DNA from: Gyromitra esculenta
Taxonomy: Eukaryota; Ascomycota; Pezizomycetes; Pezizales; Discinaceae
DNA length: 64,000 nt
Assembly (NCBI GenBank): GCA_038503075.1
Contig: JBCAML010000017.1
Location: 124,001-188,000, forward strand
Direction of reading: 5' to 3'
Shown: positions 36,435-50,500 of the stretch, one piece after another
Layout of the letters: each line of letters starts with the position of its first letter
Numbering within the stretch: position 1 is the first letter of the stretch
The notes under the pieces: model-generated
Seen by the model: the letters and a program-made list of their open reading frames with translations, nothing else
Database searches by the model: none
Told to the model about the DNA's origin: nothing
Position numbers and translations under genes: made by a program

Positions 36435-39400
36435 CTTATGTTTATTTAAGGATAAATGGTGTTTAGGTCAATGCCGAGGGCGTATATCTAGATGTAATCC
36501 TTTGGTTGTGTGGTTTGCGAAGGCGGGGTGGAACGAAAAGCCGGGTAACTACGCATAATCTGCACGTGGACACACGGAAACATAAAAAATCATTCGAACC
36601 AGACCGGGTAGTCTGAAGCGTCAACTGACGATACACTTCTAAAGATGTCAGCAAATATCTGCGAGTTATCGAAAACATGGTCATGGGATACCTAAGAAGA
36701 CAGTGAAACATATTTAGGAAACTTTAGACGTCTCCCTTTTAGGTTAACCACTTCTTCGGAAATACATATAGTTGACAGCCCTTTAAGAGAGAGTTACTAT
36801 AAAGAGATACGGCCAAGCTCTATATTTACATTTTAACCACCGCTACATGTAAGTGAGCCCCATTCAAGGCTTGTTTATCGCATAATAACAAGCAGAAACC
36901 TTCCCTTATCGCTAAACAATAGACTATCACAAACTATCACTCGATATCTACAAACTAAAACTGTCATCACCGTAGCTTCGAGAACTCTAAGGTAATTTTA
37001 CTCCCTATCTCCCCGAAGCCTCATCAGTGTTTAGTTTTCTAGTGACAACTCAGTTAGTGGACAACTCAGCGACTGTGCCACTCGCCGGTAATTCTGAAAC
37101 CGATCCAATAGAATCATCCTTAAAGCTAGCACTACCAGGTACCTAGCACTTTTTCCTTCCAACAACCCCCTCGTTGGTTTTTGTAAAATCAGCCCCAAAA
37201 TTAAACCGGGGGTTTTAACAACAGAGAGGGTAAGTTTTAGCTAAAGTTTTAACACATAATTTACAAGCTGCCCTCCCTCGTGGCAATCGCGTGTGCTGGG
37301 ATGGCAGCCCAGAGACAGCTGGCCAAATCTCCCGAAATACTCTGGGTTCGCGATGGCCTTGCTGTTTTTTCTTTTTAAAACGAAGCCTGACAGTGTTCCT
37401 GCTTCGATCGACATACGTCAAAACATTCACTAACTGACGAGACCAGCCAGTAAGTCGATTGGAAGATAGGTCACTATCGATCACAGCCGATCACAACCTT
37501 CAACTTTCAGCCTTAGGCTTAAAAAAATTTGCTAGGGGATTTCTTTCCTTTTTTTCCCATTTAATTTGCACATCTCAATCCTGAGTGCATGGCAGCTCCC
37601 GTATACACGTGCCTTATTATCCACCTGATCTACGCATCGCATTCTCACCGCCGGCTACATACCTATAGAACCTAGGTACTGCCGACGGGCCGGGAGATAT
37701 GAGTTGCAGCTCTTCTAGTCTCAGCTACCTTTAGATACAGATCCCCGAGAGCTTCTACTTGATAAAATATTGCCGTAGCAACGGTTGCCAAGAGACGATC
37801 TATTGCCGGCCGAATGTCGGGTGTCGGCGACCTAGCTACTCCGCTTTGTGGGTGCACGATGCGTGAGACCACGGATAATCAAAAAAGGTACCTCCGTTAG
37901 AATCTTGTACTAGATGTTTACGCTAATGCCGAATGCACAAATACAGCGGACGCCCCAGGGTTCTAGGGCGCAGGGCACAGGCTATTTAGTTGGACGCAGG
38001 CTATTTAGTGGGATGCAATAATTCAGTGTCATGAGTTGAATGCGAGTGATAATTTATGAGTATCGTAGATATAGGGGGCCTAGTTCTTGATCACTTTACG
38101 AGGATGAGCATGGAGATATGTGCCACACCTAGGCGAAATTACAAAAACGATCCGTTCTCTATCAAGGGATACCTCCATGCTGCCCACCATTAGTGGTACT
38201 CGGGATCTCGTTTAGCATCTAACATGTCTCACTTCAGGTTATTGATAGTATTGGTTCTGAGGATAAGATTTCATCAGTCATATGTTGGAATAGTCGTCAT
38301 TGTCGAGAAAAACGATGACTCAAAAATGTTTTGTCCTACTCGTGATTGCCTTGTCTCGAAAGTGATTTTCTCTAACACGACGACCCACAGAGCTTGATGA
38401 ATCTGATAGACCAGCAATGGTATGAATAAAGTTATGACCGGTACTCGTCGTGGTAATCCAATCTATAAACAAATCACACGTAATTTAGTACGTCAGACTT
38501 TTTAAAGATTCTTGTTGATCTAACTGAGGCTGATGGATATATAAACTCTTGCAATAATTACCTGGTGTAGCGAAATACACTGCCCCAAGCGTTCTATAAA
38601 TTAGTCTTTCGTAAGTGGTTAGGTCACACCAATCGGGGCTCTGTAAACCGGATGAGTCGAATCACAAAATTATAACAAAAATAAGATCAGGATCCCATGT
38701 GTACTTTGCAGCGCCATTCGCAGAAGCGAACCGACTAAATCTCGAGGAACGTCAAGAAAACGACGCCACGGAATCACATGATTTCCATAGCGCAGAACGG
38801 CTACCCTGGACGCGTTGAAACGCATGTGAAGAGTTAAACCACCCCCTGTCCCCCACGCTAGCTCCTTGCTCTGGTTCGAATCCTGATCCATTGCTTTTCG
38901 TCCCACCCCTTTTGTTGGGAATTGAATTTGGATATATATGACGTCGGTCCCGCCACTTTCCTTTGGTGACTCTTCGGCTATGCGGGATAAGGCATCCAAG
39001 ATTGAAGGCGGACAGAAGGCGAGCCAATTTAGAGACGAAATTGTTTCGAAAGAAGGAAGCAGATTGGAGGTTATTGAAATCCTGTAGCGCTCGAGATCGG
39101 CGATAGATTGAGAGGAAATTGCTGGGAGCCTGCCTGCACTCGTCTTCGGAGCTTGATGAGTCAAGGCCGACAATACACCGCCTTCCTATTGCTGTCGGGT
39201 TATCCATACAACGAATATCAGGGCTAAAAGTTAGTAAACAACCAGACAAATGAATGTTTGCACGTGCGAATGGTTGGGGCGTAGGTCACTGAGTGCGTCG
39301 GCGAACAGAAGGAAAGCTTTGGCTCGGAAGGGGGACAAGAGTCGTTTATCTGTCTCCACCACTGTCCGGGTAACATTTACTATTCGTCATTCCTCTTCAC

Positions 39401-42400
39401 AGCCCCAATCGGCTAAGTTAAACTTTGGTTACGTGTGGCTCTAGTCTACCCTAATGGTTGGAATTTGTGAGTCTCGGACTTGAAGCTGAACGCCTTCCTC
39501 CAGATTCAACCTCAGACCCTTTTTTTGTCCAGACTTCAACAACTCATCGAAATTGTCACGCTCTCGTTCGTCCTTCCGATGCCATGCTCTGCCCCTCTCT
39601 CCATCTCTATTTTTTTCCCCCCAGCCGTACCCTGCTTGAGCCACCTTGACGAGCTGACTTGTGTTCCATAATAAACACGTCAGCACAATAGCTCTAGTGG
39701 ACTGCATCTTTTGGCTTCACGTTCGTCTGTGACGAGCCAATACGGTTCTGTGACCTGGATACACCACCCAGATATTTTTTCCTTGGTTGCTTTCTTTTGG
39801 TTGGAGGAGCAACGATAGAAAACCCCTGGTAACGGAAGAGGGGTGTTGTGTGGACAACGCACAATAACGCAACACGTAGACCGATATGTATGTACGGATT
39901 TTAAATACACTTTTTATTTTAAATATTTTAATCCGCTTCCCTGAGCCCTCCCTCCAACTTTGAGGGGTATATCGGTCGTGCAGTAGCTATAACAATAACA
40001 GGTTTTTTTGTTTCTATTCAGATTTTTACACAAGTTACCAAGATACAAGGTCGAGAATTACATCCCGAGGATTAGGTAAGGGTCAAGGCCGAATAATGGG
40101 ACCGAGCAATTGACCACGGATTATTCGGTGACGTACTCAGAGGTTCATTTCGGAGTCTCGTGTGTTCGAGAACCTTCTAACCACGGTTACGTATCGGACG
40201 CTTCTTGTGGAAGGAAAAATAGAGGGACGTCCAGAAGATACACACGGACGGAGATGGCCTTGGCTCCTTCGGAGTCACGATAGAGGTACATGCAGATAAT
40301 GCCAGGCTGTGGTTAAGGCTCTATGGTACGCACAGTCCGTATGTCTGTGGGTATGTAGTGTACGCAGGGGCGAGGCGATCCTTTTCTTCTTGTTGTTGCA
40401 TTTCACACTCACCTCAGCATACCTTATGCACACAGGAGCACTACCGCATTTCGCTTCCAGTCTCCCCAACGGTATCTCAACGCTGGTAAACCGTATCTAG
40501 TCTGCAGTGAAATATCATTGACTTCTATCTCAGGGAGCCAATTGCCAGCGTGGTCTCCAATGCCTTGAGCCAATAGATAATCGGCAGAGCGATGATAGTT
40601 ATTTTGGAAAAGTCTGTTATCGTACATATCCGCGGCAGCTATCAAATGTAAAGTGCGGACAAATCGTGCGTCGCTAGCCGCAGAGATAATCTATTGTGAG
40701 TTGTTCGCTGCTCTCGCCGGCTTGCCCTTTAGAATTATAATATCTGGAGAAGGGGGTTTCATTTGGTAGTCTAGGTAGACCCTCCCCCCGCCTTCCTCTC
40801 CATATTCTCGCTGTGACGAAGCGAGAGACAGAGGCGAGGTCAATACCTACGTCTTTGTGCATCGCGACCGTACACTCCTCCGACCAATTCTCGCAGACTC
40901 GCGCGCTGAGTGGTAAAGAAAAAAGAAAGAAAAATTCAATCGCGAAGACCTTGAAAAATATTGCACATAGTTACGCGAAGCGACCATAGCGACCATCTAC
41001 TTTTCCTCTTGTTTTCTAAAACACGGGCAGTAGGTGGTGATACACCACCCCCTTCCGGTTCCAGAACAAAAAAAAAACTAGTTCAACCGCGATGATCGAA
41101 ACGCAAAACGCAAATGACTCAAGATTAGTGAAAACCCTTTCACTTCATTTTTAGCAGTCACGAAGGGTGTGGAAGCCGTAAGAGCTGGGTTATCTGCCCT
41201 GAAGATCTGTGTATCGGGTCACATCTTCGGAGTGCCGGGTGGATCAAAAGGAAAAAATAAACATATCAAACAGGACCTATAAATTTGCGACAGGACCGGG
41301 ACACAAGGGAGACCTTTCCCTTTTTCCAGATTGCCATTGGCTGGGATCAATGGAGTTAGGGTTCATATTCCACACACAGGATTATGAAAATGAATAAATG
41401 GCGATAACCATAAGTTACTCATCCATAATAGACGAGGAATTCGGAGCAAGTCGGTTTCCTTAGTCTTGCTCTCAGACTTTGTTGAGAAGAACAATTTCCG
41501 GACCCGGGTGTCTGGGAAAGGGGCAATTGAGCGCCGTTGCAGAAACGACGGAGCTTCCGTGCTGCTCGCACAAAGGTTGACGAGGCCGTTCTGCCATAGC
41601 GGGAGTTGTGCGACCGTCGCTCCCTGTTTCCAACAAGGAAAATGGCACTAGGGAAGGAGCGTGGTTGGACGGCCATCCTTGCAACAAAAATTTGCAACTA
41701 TTTAAAATTAGTTCATTTGAGAATATCCCGACCACTTGTTTGAGGTTGGGGGTGATCTATAGGAATAGCGGGAGCTGGTAACTTAAGTCTTTCAGCGCAG
41801 TGCGAAAAGCCAAAATGCTGGGCGGGGGGTAGTCGCGCATCATTCATTTTAGAATGTACCAGCAGGAGCTGGAGCGCCCTGGGAAGCTGCCTTTGCCGCT
41901 GGAACAGTCAAGTAGCGGCGAACGGACGCGCTCTGCTGAAAGAGGTCTTGGAGTACATGTACTTACATTACCTAGACGAACTAAGCTAACAAACGAGAAG
42001 GAGAGGATGGCGAACTTGGCTTGTGATCTGGACGGTAATAATTGTGAAGTCCGTGGTGGGCTTGCGTTGTGTGTGCCATAAGACAACATCCCTCAGTCTT
42101 TTCCTTGCACCCTTGCCTCATCCATACCGTTCCGCCGGTGGGAAAGACTTCTTTTCAATTCTGTACAGATCAAACTCACAGAGGCACCAATTGACGGGGG
42201 CTGGTGGGAAATAGAAAGAAAGAAAAAGGCAGAAATGATTGCGCAAGGCAGGGGGGTGAGGCTGGGTGTGTCAGCGAGAGTAGAGTAGAAGCGATGAGGG
42301 AGTTAAGAGTCAAGTGTTTTTGTGAGAGTGTGATGAACGAGTTTTTTTTTTGTGCCCTCCATTCCAAAAAAAATCTTCAGAACCAAAATTTCCCTCGGAC

Positions 42401-43152
42401 CTGGGCCGGACCTCCTGTCGCGCGTAGCCTCAAGAAAGAAAGGCGCACGCACATGCTATGCAACCGTATTACTTGTTTAAGACAAGAAAAGCTGGTTGGT
42501 GGGACCTGGGTATGTAATATTCACGGTGCTAGAGTAAGGTGAGCAAGTGGGTGAGTGGGTCCTGGGAAAGCAGCCTGTGCCTTGGTGGACACTGACTCGC
42601 ATAGCGAAATTCCGCTTGAGTCACAAAGCTCCGTCGCTTGTGTGGATGCGAGGATGCAGGATGCTGAGGTGTGGATATGGGTGTGGGTGGTAGGGGTGTG
42701 GGTGCAAGTATAGCAGGGGAGTTGGTTAGTGCGCGGCTTGGGGGAGGTGCAGTGCTGGAGGAAGCGACCGACAGCGTATAATACACCCACCCCGCCCGTA
42801 TCCCACGCTTCTTTCCTCTCCTCCTTCTTTTTCCTCTGCTCTTCTCTCGAGATCATACCTCACCTGTTCCATCATCGTGCATCCCTAGGTTCACCTCCGA
42901 GTGACATTTAGCACCGATATAACTGAGCAGTCTATCAAGAAAAATAACTGTTTCCAGAGATCTCGCTATTTTTGTGATTTCTCTCATCCCTCAACGAAAC
43001 AGCTTCATCTCAACTTCATCTCAATCCAATCCACGCACACTTACATGCTAGAGTTACGAAATACACATCTCTCTCGTAACTAATATCATATTCCACGTCC
43101 TGATCATTACATCAAGACGTATTCTACATTCTTCAATTCCACACATAACATA
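36435..43152. other. long gene-poor interval
   Basis: About 6.7 kb with no confident gene. Overlapping minus-strand frames at 38670-39249 are discussed as a possible relic. A 17-bp direct repeat at a 19-bp period (37978-37994 and 37997-38013, CAGGCTATTTAGT) is visible. The last 350 bp are C/T-rich and form the leader of the gp1-like gene. Confidence 0.45.
42776..43152 (+). promoter_or_regulatory. probable promoter and pyrimidine-rich leader of the gp1-like gene
   Basis: GTATAATAC at 42776-42784 could serve as a TATA-like element. It is followed by long C/T-rich tracts (for example 42800-42850 and 42980-43040), as is usual upstream of well-expressed fungal genes. The ATG at 43153 follows ACACATAACATA. 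This is inferred from composition only. Confidence 0.4.
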
Positions 43153-44511
43153 ATGCAATTCGAGCATCCAGCCTACGCAAGTCCATTTTATCCTCCTGGT
43201 CCAGGATACGGCTACGCGAGTCCACCGCCTGGCATGCCTCCACGAGCGAACTTTTACGAAGGTGGCTTCGGCGCCTCTATTCCTACCCCAGCCCCCTCCC
43301 CACGAACCCCGAGTGCCTCGAGACGCAGGACTCAAGACTTCACTAGTTCAGCGGAATATGTTCATCACAAACGACCTTCGTCATCGAGAAGGAGTGGCCA
43401 TGAACACAGTGAGTTTCCTCATGAACAGTACCATTCCAGTACCCAGTCTCCTCGCCCAGGTGCAGGTCACAGAGCCGCGTACATGAACCCGACTCCTCTG
43501 CACACTCCTCCTCCATCAGCGCATCATAGTACTATGCCAAACATCTATTCTTACGTACCAGGCTTCACGCCTCAGCAGGCCGAATACGTGAGTCCTTCCT
43601 CCTTCCCCTCAGGGTACGATTACAGTGGCTCCAGTCGAGCTCGTCCACGTCCTAGCCACAAAACGGGGCGCCGGCGTCCTCGATGCTTCCAACACCATCA
43701 TTCCTCCTCCTCCAGGCCTGTCGCTGACTTTTATCCGCTCTACTCGCAGTTCCCTCAATCCTATAACCCGGGCCCTCAATCACCCCCACCCACCCGTGGC
43801 GAAGAAGGAAGGAGATCACGCACAACCAGACGTACATCTACATGGGCCGCTGGTGAATCAACCCCTCGCTCCCCACCCGTTGGACACTCATCGAAGCCCA
43901 AGTTCACCAGGTCCCAAACCGAACCGGCTCCAACGGACACCGATTCGATTAGACGCAAAGCTGCAGAGCAAGGCATTCCTGCCGACTATTCTTTGAAGAA
44001 TTGGGATCCCGAGGAAAGGCCAATCATCCTTTTAGGATCCGTGTTTGATGCCAACTCCTTGGGAGAATGGATTTTCAATTGGACCAAGTATCACCACGGA
44101 CGAGCCCACGATGCGACAAAGACTGCTGGTGGACTATGGGAGTTGCTTATCGAGCTGAGCTCAAAGTTGAAGCGTGCCAGAGAATTCTTTGGTTTCATCA
44201 AGGCACCAGAAAACAGGGAGATCTTGGACGACTTCATGGAGAGTGGAGAGAGACTGTGGCAAAAATTGAAGACCTTGCTGAAGGCTTGTGAGGAATACAT
44301 GTGGAGGGGTGCCCGAGGGGTTGCCTCACCTGGTCCTCAGGAAAAGCCTGCTGTCCAGATGGGCAAGAGGTCTGGAGCTGAGTTTGTTGATGCCATGTTC
44401 AACGGCGAGAAGGAGTGGGAGAGGACGGAGAGGCTCATGAGAGGTATGGCAACTTGGTGCCAGAGATTCGAGGTCAACTGCGAAGAAATCCTACGACGTC
44501 CCGATGCTTAG
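43153..44511 (+). CDS. 'vegetative cell wall protein gp1'-like fungal protein
   Basis: Single-exon frame of 452 aa. The N-terminal 250 residues are low complexity, rich in Pro, Ser, Tyr, His and Arg, and likely disordered. The C-terminal about 190 residues form a conserved helical domain found in many Pezizomycotina proteins that annotation pipelines label vegetative cell wall protein gp1. Recognisable segments are YSLKNWDPEERPIILLGSVF, DANSLGEWIFNWT, the ESGERLWQKL and LLKACEEYMW helices, and GAEFVDAMFNGEKEWERTE with the ending CEEILRRPDA. There is no signal peptide, so despite the label a wall location is not supported by this sequence. The function is unknown. A strongly T-rich stretch (about 44590-45130) follows the stop codon. 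Confidence 0.87.
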   Translation: MQFEHPAYASPFYPPGPGYGYASPPPGMPPRANFYEGGFGASIPTPAPSPRTPSASRRRTQDFTSSAEYVHHKRPSSSRRSGHEHSEFPHEQYHSSTQSPRPGAGHRAAYMNPTPLHTPPPSAHHSTMPNIYSYVPGFTPQQAEYVSPSSFPSGYDYSGSSRARPRPSHKTGRRRPRCFQHHHSSSSRPVADFYPLYSQFPQSYNPGPQSPPPTRGEEGRRSRTTRRTSTWAAGESTPRSPPVGHSSKPKFTRSQTEPAPTDTDSIRRKAAEQGIPADYSLKNWDPEERPIILLGSVFDANSLGEWIFNWTKYHHGRAHDATKTAGGLWELLIELSSKLKRAREFFGFIKAPENREILDDFMESGERLWQKLKTLLKACEEYMWRGARGVASPGPQEKPAVQMGKRSGAEFVDAMFNGEKEWERTERLMRGMATWCQRFEVNCEEILRRPDA

Positions 44512-47500
44512 GTGAAATCAGCAACCAAAAGTTTTCTTACGTTCTTTTCTTCCGAATCGGACAAAAAAAGTTTTTGGCCGTGATTTGTTACGCATTTTAG
44601 ATTGGGGCGTTTTTTTTTCTTACTCATTCATCTTTTTTTCCTTTTAATACCCATCTTCGATACCCATGTTTTTTTATATTTAACCTTTGTTGACTCTCTT
44701 CTCATGTCTTAATTTTTATTATTCTTTATATAGTTTTTCATTTCCGTTTATGGGCTGGGGGCATTTCCAACAAAAAGCAATCGGCTGTATTATTAGTTTC
44801 CTACTTACACGGGTGGGTTGGTGGGCGGGGAACCTTTTGATTCTTTGTTTCGCGACGGGTTTTGTTTTATCTTTTATGTATTGGGAAAAGTTAACGGGTT
44901 CTTTTCTTCACGGGGTATATTTTTTACGGTCCTGTTTTTATTGGTTTTGTTTTTGGGAAAAGTCATTTTGCATACTAGGGGTATTTCTATCTTCTTGCAT
45001 GCTTAAGCTTTTAGGGTGATATTATATATCGGATCGGATCTTTGGGGGAATTTTTTTTTTCGATTTTGTTTTGTTTTTGTTTTCGCGAAGATACCACTTG
45101 TAGTTTTTTGTTTTTTGTTTCTTTTTTGGTTCAAGATACTTGACGCCCGAAGGGCGGGAGCTCGATGAGCGATATTTTTGGCGGGGTTGGATGGATTTTG
45201 GTACAACCTTGGTTTTGACGGGTGGCGGAAACTTGTGACTGGTCGTGGATATTATTATGGATGAGCACTTTCTTTTGTCATAATACGATTCTCTTTTGTT
45301 CAATTTTGCAGCTCTTGTTCCCTTCCTCCTCTCAACCCCTCTCCGCACTGCATACATGCACGCATCATCGTTCATCGTCATTGTCATTGTCAGCCACTGG
45401 TTCAGCTTATCTATGCACTTTGACATAATCTCCCCGCTCAATCATCTTGCGTTGTTTAAGTCTTCGGGTTTGGAATTTGGATAGCTATTTTGGGAAATGT
45501 ATCAACAGTTGGGTTTGGGACTGGATTAGGGAAGGAGACGCTGTTGTATTTTTAATGGATTTGGTACGATTTGTTTAGGTGAAAATCTCTAAAAACTAGA
45601 AAAAATAATTTCGCTGGCGATAAGTTTGGGCTACTTGAGATGAAGCAAATGTAAAGTATCATGTGAGTTTCAAGTTATCTTGAATATGAAAGGGAACAAC
45701 GTGTCACGGCGATCTCGCCGAAGAGTATCTCTGCGCACGATTTTGATGATATTCCCCGGATGTCATTATTCAGTATGTAGTTTGAAGCCCATTGCTTGTT
45801 CTTTGTGCGCTACCTTTTTAGTTCTATTGTGCTTTGTGACCTTTTCCACGCTGAGTGCGCAGACAGATGAACTCCGCAGAATCAACACCATTAAGATCTT
45901 CGCCCAAGATCGTCGCTGGTTTGTCCAATCCTACAACGAAACAGCGAGCTTCAACTTTCACTATTATCGAACGGAATCCGAGCCCCATTTCTCGTAATGT
46001 ATTATTACGCATCTCCTGTGAGTCTCACCTGCAGGCAAAAGTAGTCTATGTAGCAGAGACTAAATGAATAGCCCAACCCCGCCCATCCCCTCAGCTGTTC
46101 TCCTCCCCCCTCCAGCCCCAAAGGCGCCGCCGCAACTTCGAATGGCAAACGTGGAACTCTCTGAGACTTCTCCTTGCATTGCGTCACCAATGCGTTGACA
46201 TTTGCATTTCTTTGAATTGATGTTGTTTCTTGTACCATGTCCCTCACTTCCTCGATGCAGGGAAAGAAAAAAAGGGCTAGAGAGAGGGCTGTGTGTCGCT
46301 TCGCTTCACTCGTTCGTCATGGCCATTCTTTTTTCTTGTTCTTTGGTTCTAGCATGCGGTTTGCCTCCTCCTCCCCCTCCCCCCCCTGCGAACTTTGCAT
46401 ATTATATATGTGGGGTGGTTTATGAATTCGAGGTCACGTTCCCACTTTACTTGAGTTCTGCTTACGAAGGGGTTAGCGTTAGTGAATCGTGATAGGTAGA
46501 GTTAGACTCAGTTTATAATTACTTTCCCCAGATCCTAATTTATAGCTTCGGTAAGTGACGCCTCTGCTCTACATTACCCCTCTTATGGAGGGGGCAGCAG
46601 ACGAATTGAGTTGGTTTTTTTGCTTTTTAAAAAAACATTTTTCTTGGACCTTTCTCTTTTAAATTGGTCGTTTGGGGGTGGAGGGTTTGGTAGCGTTTGC
46701 AATTATTTTTAACGAGGCGCGCGCGGCGAGGAGGGTTGGGGTTAGGTATCATGTACCCCCCCTCAAGCCAACAGCTAACAACCCCTCACTACCAATCTGC
46801 TACCTACCTATTGATGAAGGAAGGGAAAAAAAAAGCTTGCATTTGCAATTTGCTTGGTCGGATTTTGATTTTGATCTTGAGAATGTGTGCCACGTGCCGA
46901 CGGTTAGGATACCTACTGGACTGACCGTTTAGTACCAGGTATAGAGAGCAGAGAGAGGTTGCGGTATTATGGAGATATGACGGCGTGTTTCAATGGGGTG
47001 CCCTTGAAAGTAGGTGAGCCGAATTGGACTACGTTGGTATTGCGATTCCAAGTGTAAGTTGCTATTGGACTACTATCCTGCATCAGCTATGTTAGCCATC
47101 ACCCTGCCCTGCCTACCTTATGCTATGCGATGCAAGTATCATACCCACTACTTACTCAACCATCGCGGGTCTATTTTCCAAGAAACATGTTTCGCCAAGA
47201 AACTGGGGGATAAATCTCAGTCCCTATTTCAAGATAAATTACTTTGCTACCTACATGAGCATTTAAACGTCACGCATCAAAGGGTCAAACATTGAGACCC
47301 TTAATCCGCGGCCATACTATGCTGCTCTTTTCTCCGAAAGTCTATCAAACTTAGAGTCCAGCCCTTTGAGCACCTGCTCATGATCATGCAAGGCTGATGA
47401 TTAAAGTTGGAATATTTTAACACTGCAACCAATATAATTCGCCGATCTTGAAAAAAATCCATGAGGGCTGGCTAGCCGGCCTGCGTATTTTTTTGTTTCC

Positions 47501-50500
47501 CTTCTTGTCACACCACACATTCATTCGCTAGACGAACACGAAACAACGAACGAGCGATCTCGAACCTCGACCCCGCTCAATGCCCCCCCTACTCTCCACT
47601 GTTTATCTAGCACCAACCTTTATCACTTTAGGACTTAGAGGGGTGGAAAATTTTCACTAAGGATAGTTGGAAACAGTAGAGGTGGAGGGAGGGTCCGGAA
47701 AGTAAAGAGGGGCTGGTCACCATTCCATGCAACCGCCCACCTCCGAGCGAATGAAACCCTTCTGGAAGGTTGGAGGGTCGCTCATTTGCGCGGGCTGGGT
47801 CCTTGTTCGGAAGCAATTCAGCCATTTTTCGGCCCGGCGAAGGATAATAAAACGCACAGGTATACCTCTAAAGACTAAGACCTGAGTTGCATCTATCTTT
47901 CAAGGTCACGCAAAATAAATATAAATTCCCAACAAGGAATCGCGGTCCATATGAGGGTTTTGATTCCTGCAAGATGTGGATAACCGGTATATGCCGGTTC
48001 GAGCTTTTAGGGAAAATGATGTGCCATTCCGTCGCCGGCCGTTTGTTACCCGGTTCCGATGGCATTTTCTGGGATTCTTTTCAAATTTATTCCCTCGCGA
48101 TGCCGTGTCTCGCTGACCTTGCCGGGAAGCCAAGGTCGCACGGTTTAGTAAGAGGTTACAGGAGCGTCACGTACTTCCATGACATGACATGACCGTACTT
48201 CTGATTGTCCCGCTGCTTGCTTACAACTTACGTCACGTATTTGGCACCGAGTACACATGTGGGTAAGGAAATATATATTGGAGCACGGATATATAGGGTT
48301 GGTGGGCTGGGCGGAGGGTCGTATTTGTTTAATAGAGATAAGTATCCATGGCCTGGGTTGGAGGCACAGTGACCGAGTTTAGCATCTTCTGGCACATGAA
48401 AATAATTATTATGCTAGACCTTGCAGAAACAAACGGAGGAAACAAACCTCATCCTGGAAAATCACGATGTTACTTACTGATAGCTCGTTTTGGTTATGCT
48501 CAACAGGGGAGGTACGGGTAAGGCTGTAACTCTGAGTAGATTGGCGAGAGGACGGGCGGGCTGCATACTGATATCGTGCCATACGGCGTAGAGAAGGAAA
48601 AGATTCGCCGAAGGGAAGTTTCGACTCTAGAAATCCGGCGATGAAACATAGACGAGCGCAATCTGTGCCATTTCGGAGCTTAGCTTTCGAAAATAAAGGT
48701 CGCCATGCTGACATGACGCAAGAAACGGTCGTTGGATGTTTTGCCATATCAAGCGCCTGCCGGGAAGCCATGCATGAGATGAAGTGCTAATTTTAGTGCT
48801 CGGGAAGAGCCTCCCTTCTCAAACAATGTTCCAGAAACCTTCTTTCCTTCAGCCGCGCGGGTCATTGCGCGTTCTATGCGAATATCACAAAATAGAGGTA
48901 CACAGCCTTGAAGCGAATATTGCAAATAGTTTCATGGTTTTCGGGATGGATAGGTGAAAATGCTTGGAAGTTTTCTACACAATCGGTAAGCCAAGCAGCG
49001 TGACCTACTCACAACCATGCAATACCCCCTCCCTTCGTGATCGAACCCCTAACCTGTGACTTGGCAAAATTTAAGCAATTCTTGAAGACGGAGATAGTAA
49101 GCGCTGGATTATTGGGAATTTGGTGATCAGATCGCTTCAGTGAATCGAAATTTATCGAATGAATCGAGGTCGCACTGGACCTTATGGGTTGAAAGGTGGT
49201 GGTGACACATAGGCTCAGGCATTGAATCGGCCATCGGGAAACACGATAGATCAAGAAAAAAAGCCGTGGTGATTTTCTTGGTGAGAAAGAATGTCATGGT
49301 AGGTGACATGGGCTGCTCTTTGTGCTCTTTGTGCGCTTTCCAACTTCATCGAAATATATGAGATCCAAGTGCTATGACATAGTTGCCTAAGGAGATCTTT
49401 GTTGCTGCAGGATCGAGAAGCGTGGTTTTCGAGTTCAAACCAGGCTGGGGGTTTTGCTCACAATCCTTAACCGAAGTCGGGAGGTTATGCGCTTTCGGGA
49501 AGAGGAGTCCCAGGACCGAACCTTGTCTCTCTATGTATCTATGTACCTAATACCGATAGGTCACCCATGTGATCTGGACTTGAGACCCCAGACCCCAATA
49601 AAGGCCTGGTTCACGAAACAGGACTTGATGATACACTGCAGAAACTCTAGTCTATGTCTATAGATGTTGCTCTCCCGTACCTTTTGGTCTAGAGGATTCG
49701 TTGCTATCGCGATAAAGTGGACTTGTAACGAAAAGCTATGGCACGATCTTGTATGTGTAACTGAGTTTTGCTTCGAACCTAATTTTATGTCCCCGTTTCG
49801 AATATACCAATTACGGTAAGATATTAACTAAGATCTCTCTGCCATAGGTAATATCTCGAATTTGTACGAATCCGTAAGTTCGATGCTAACGAAATGTTAG
49901 ATAAAATTAATACCAGACCATCCAAGACAACCACGTTCTACTCTGAAACAAGCCCTCGCGAGAGTACCAATCACTTTCAACAATTGAAGCAGTCTTTACC
50001 AAGTTCGTTGTTCGAATTGAGCGCATGGTCCAAACCCGCCATATACCATCTATTGCCGCCGGTTATAAAAAAAACTCGTGGAGTGATCACTGTAGTCCGT
50101 GAACTTTCAACTCTTTGTACTGGCTAGCGCTAATGGTTTTATAATTATCCCTTTGACTAACCAGTTAGCCTGGTTGGTTGGTTAGTACTAACTGGGTATA
50201 TCCATGGGTTGGACCGAAACAAGATATGTATTCGCTTTCAAGCACGCGGCAAGGAGCATGCCAACTGGCACAAGGGGACTAGGAGCCGTGGCTCGTCTCC
50301 ACTGGCTTGGGCGTTTCCCCAGCTTCGCACATTTTGGGGCGCCAATGCGCCTTAGGGAAAGTCCCGAGCTCCGGTGTCTTGTGGATCATCATCGTTAGAA
50401 AACGATGTTCCGTGCATCAATGGCACAGTGCTGCATAAAAACGGGGAGTCTTGAGTGTTTTTTTTGGTTCGCTTCACCATAGCCCCCAGAATGTGCATAG

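Noticed and set aside
38870..38884. GGTTCGAATCC, a tRNA B-box-like sequence
   Set aside because: No matching A-box, anticodon arm or acceptor stem could be folded around it.
43625..43996. Alternative 123-codon frame overlapping the gp1-like gene, suggesting a frameshift in its low-complexity half
   Set aside because: The main frame is open throughout and enters the conserved C-terminal domain correctly. The alternative frame is also Pro-rich and cannot be distinguished from compositional shadow.
45003..45441. Lys-rich minus-strand frames downstream of the gp1-like gene
   Set aside because: They are the complement of the T-rich 3' region, where runs of T give Lys codons on the other strand.
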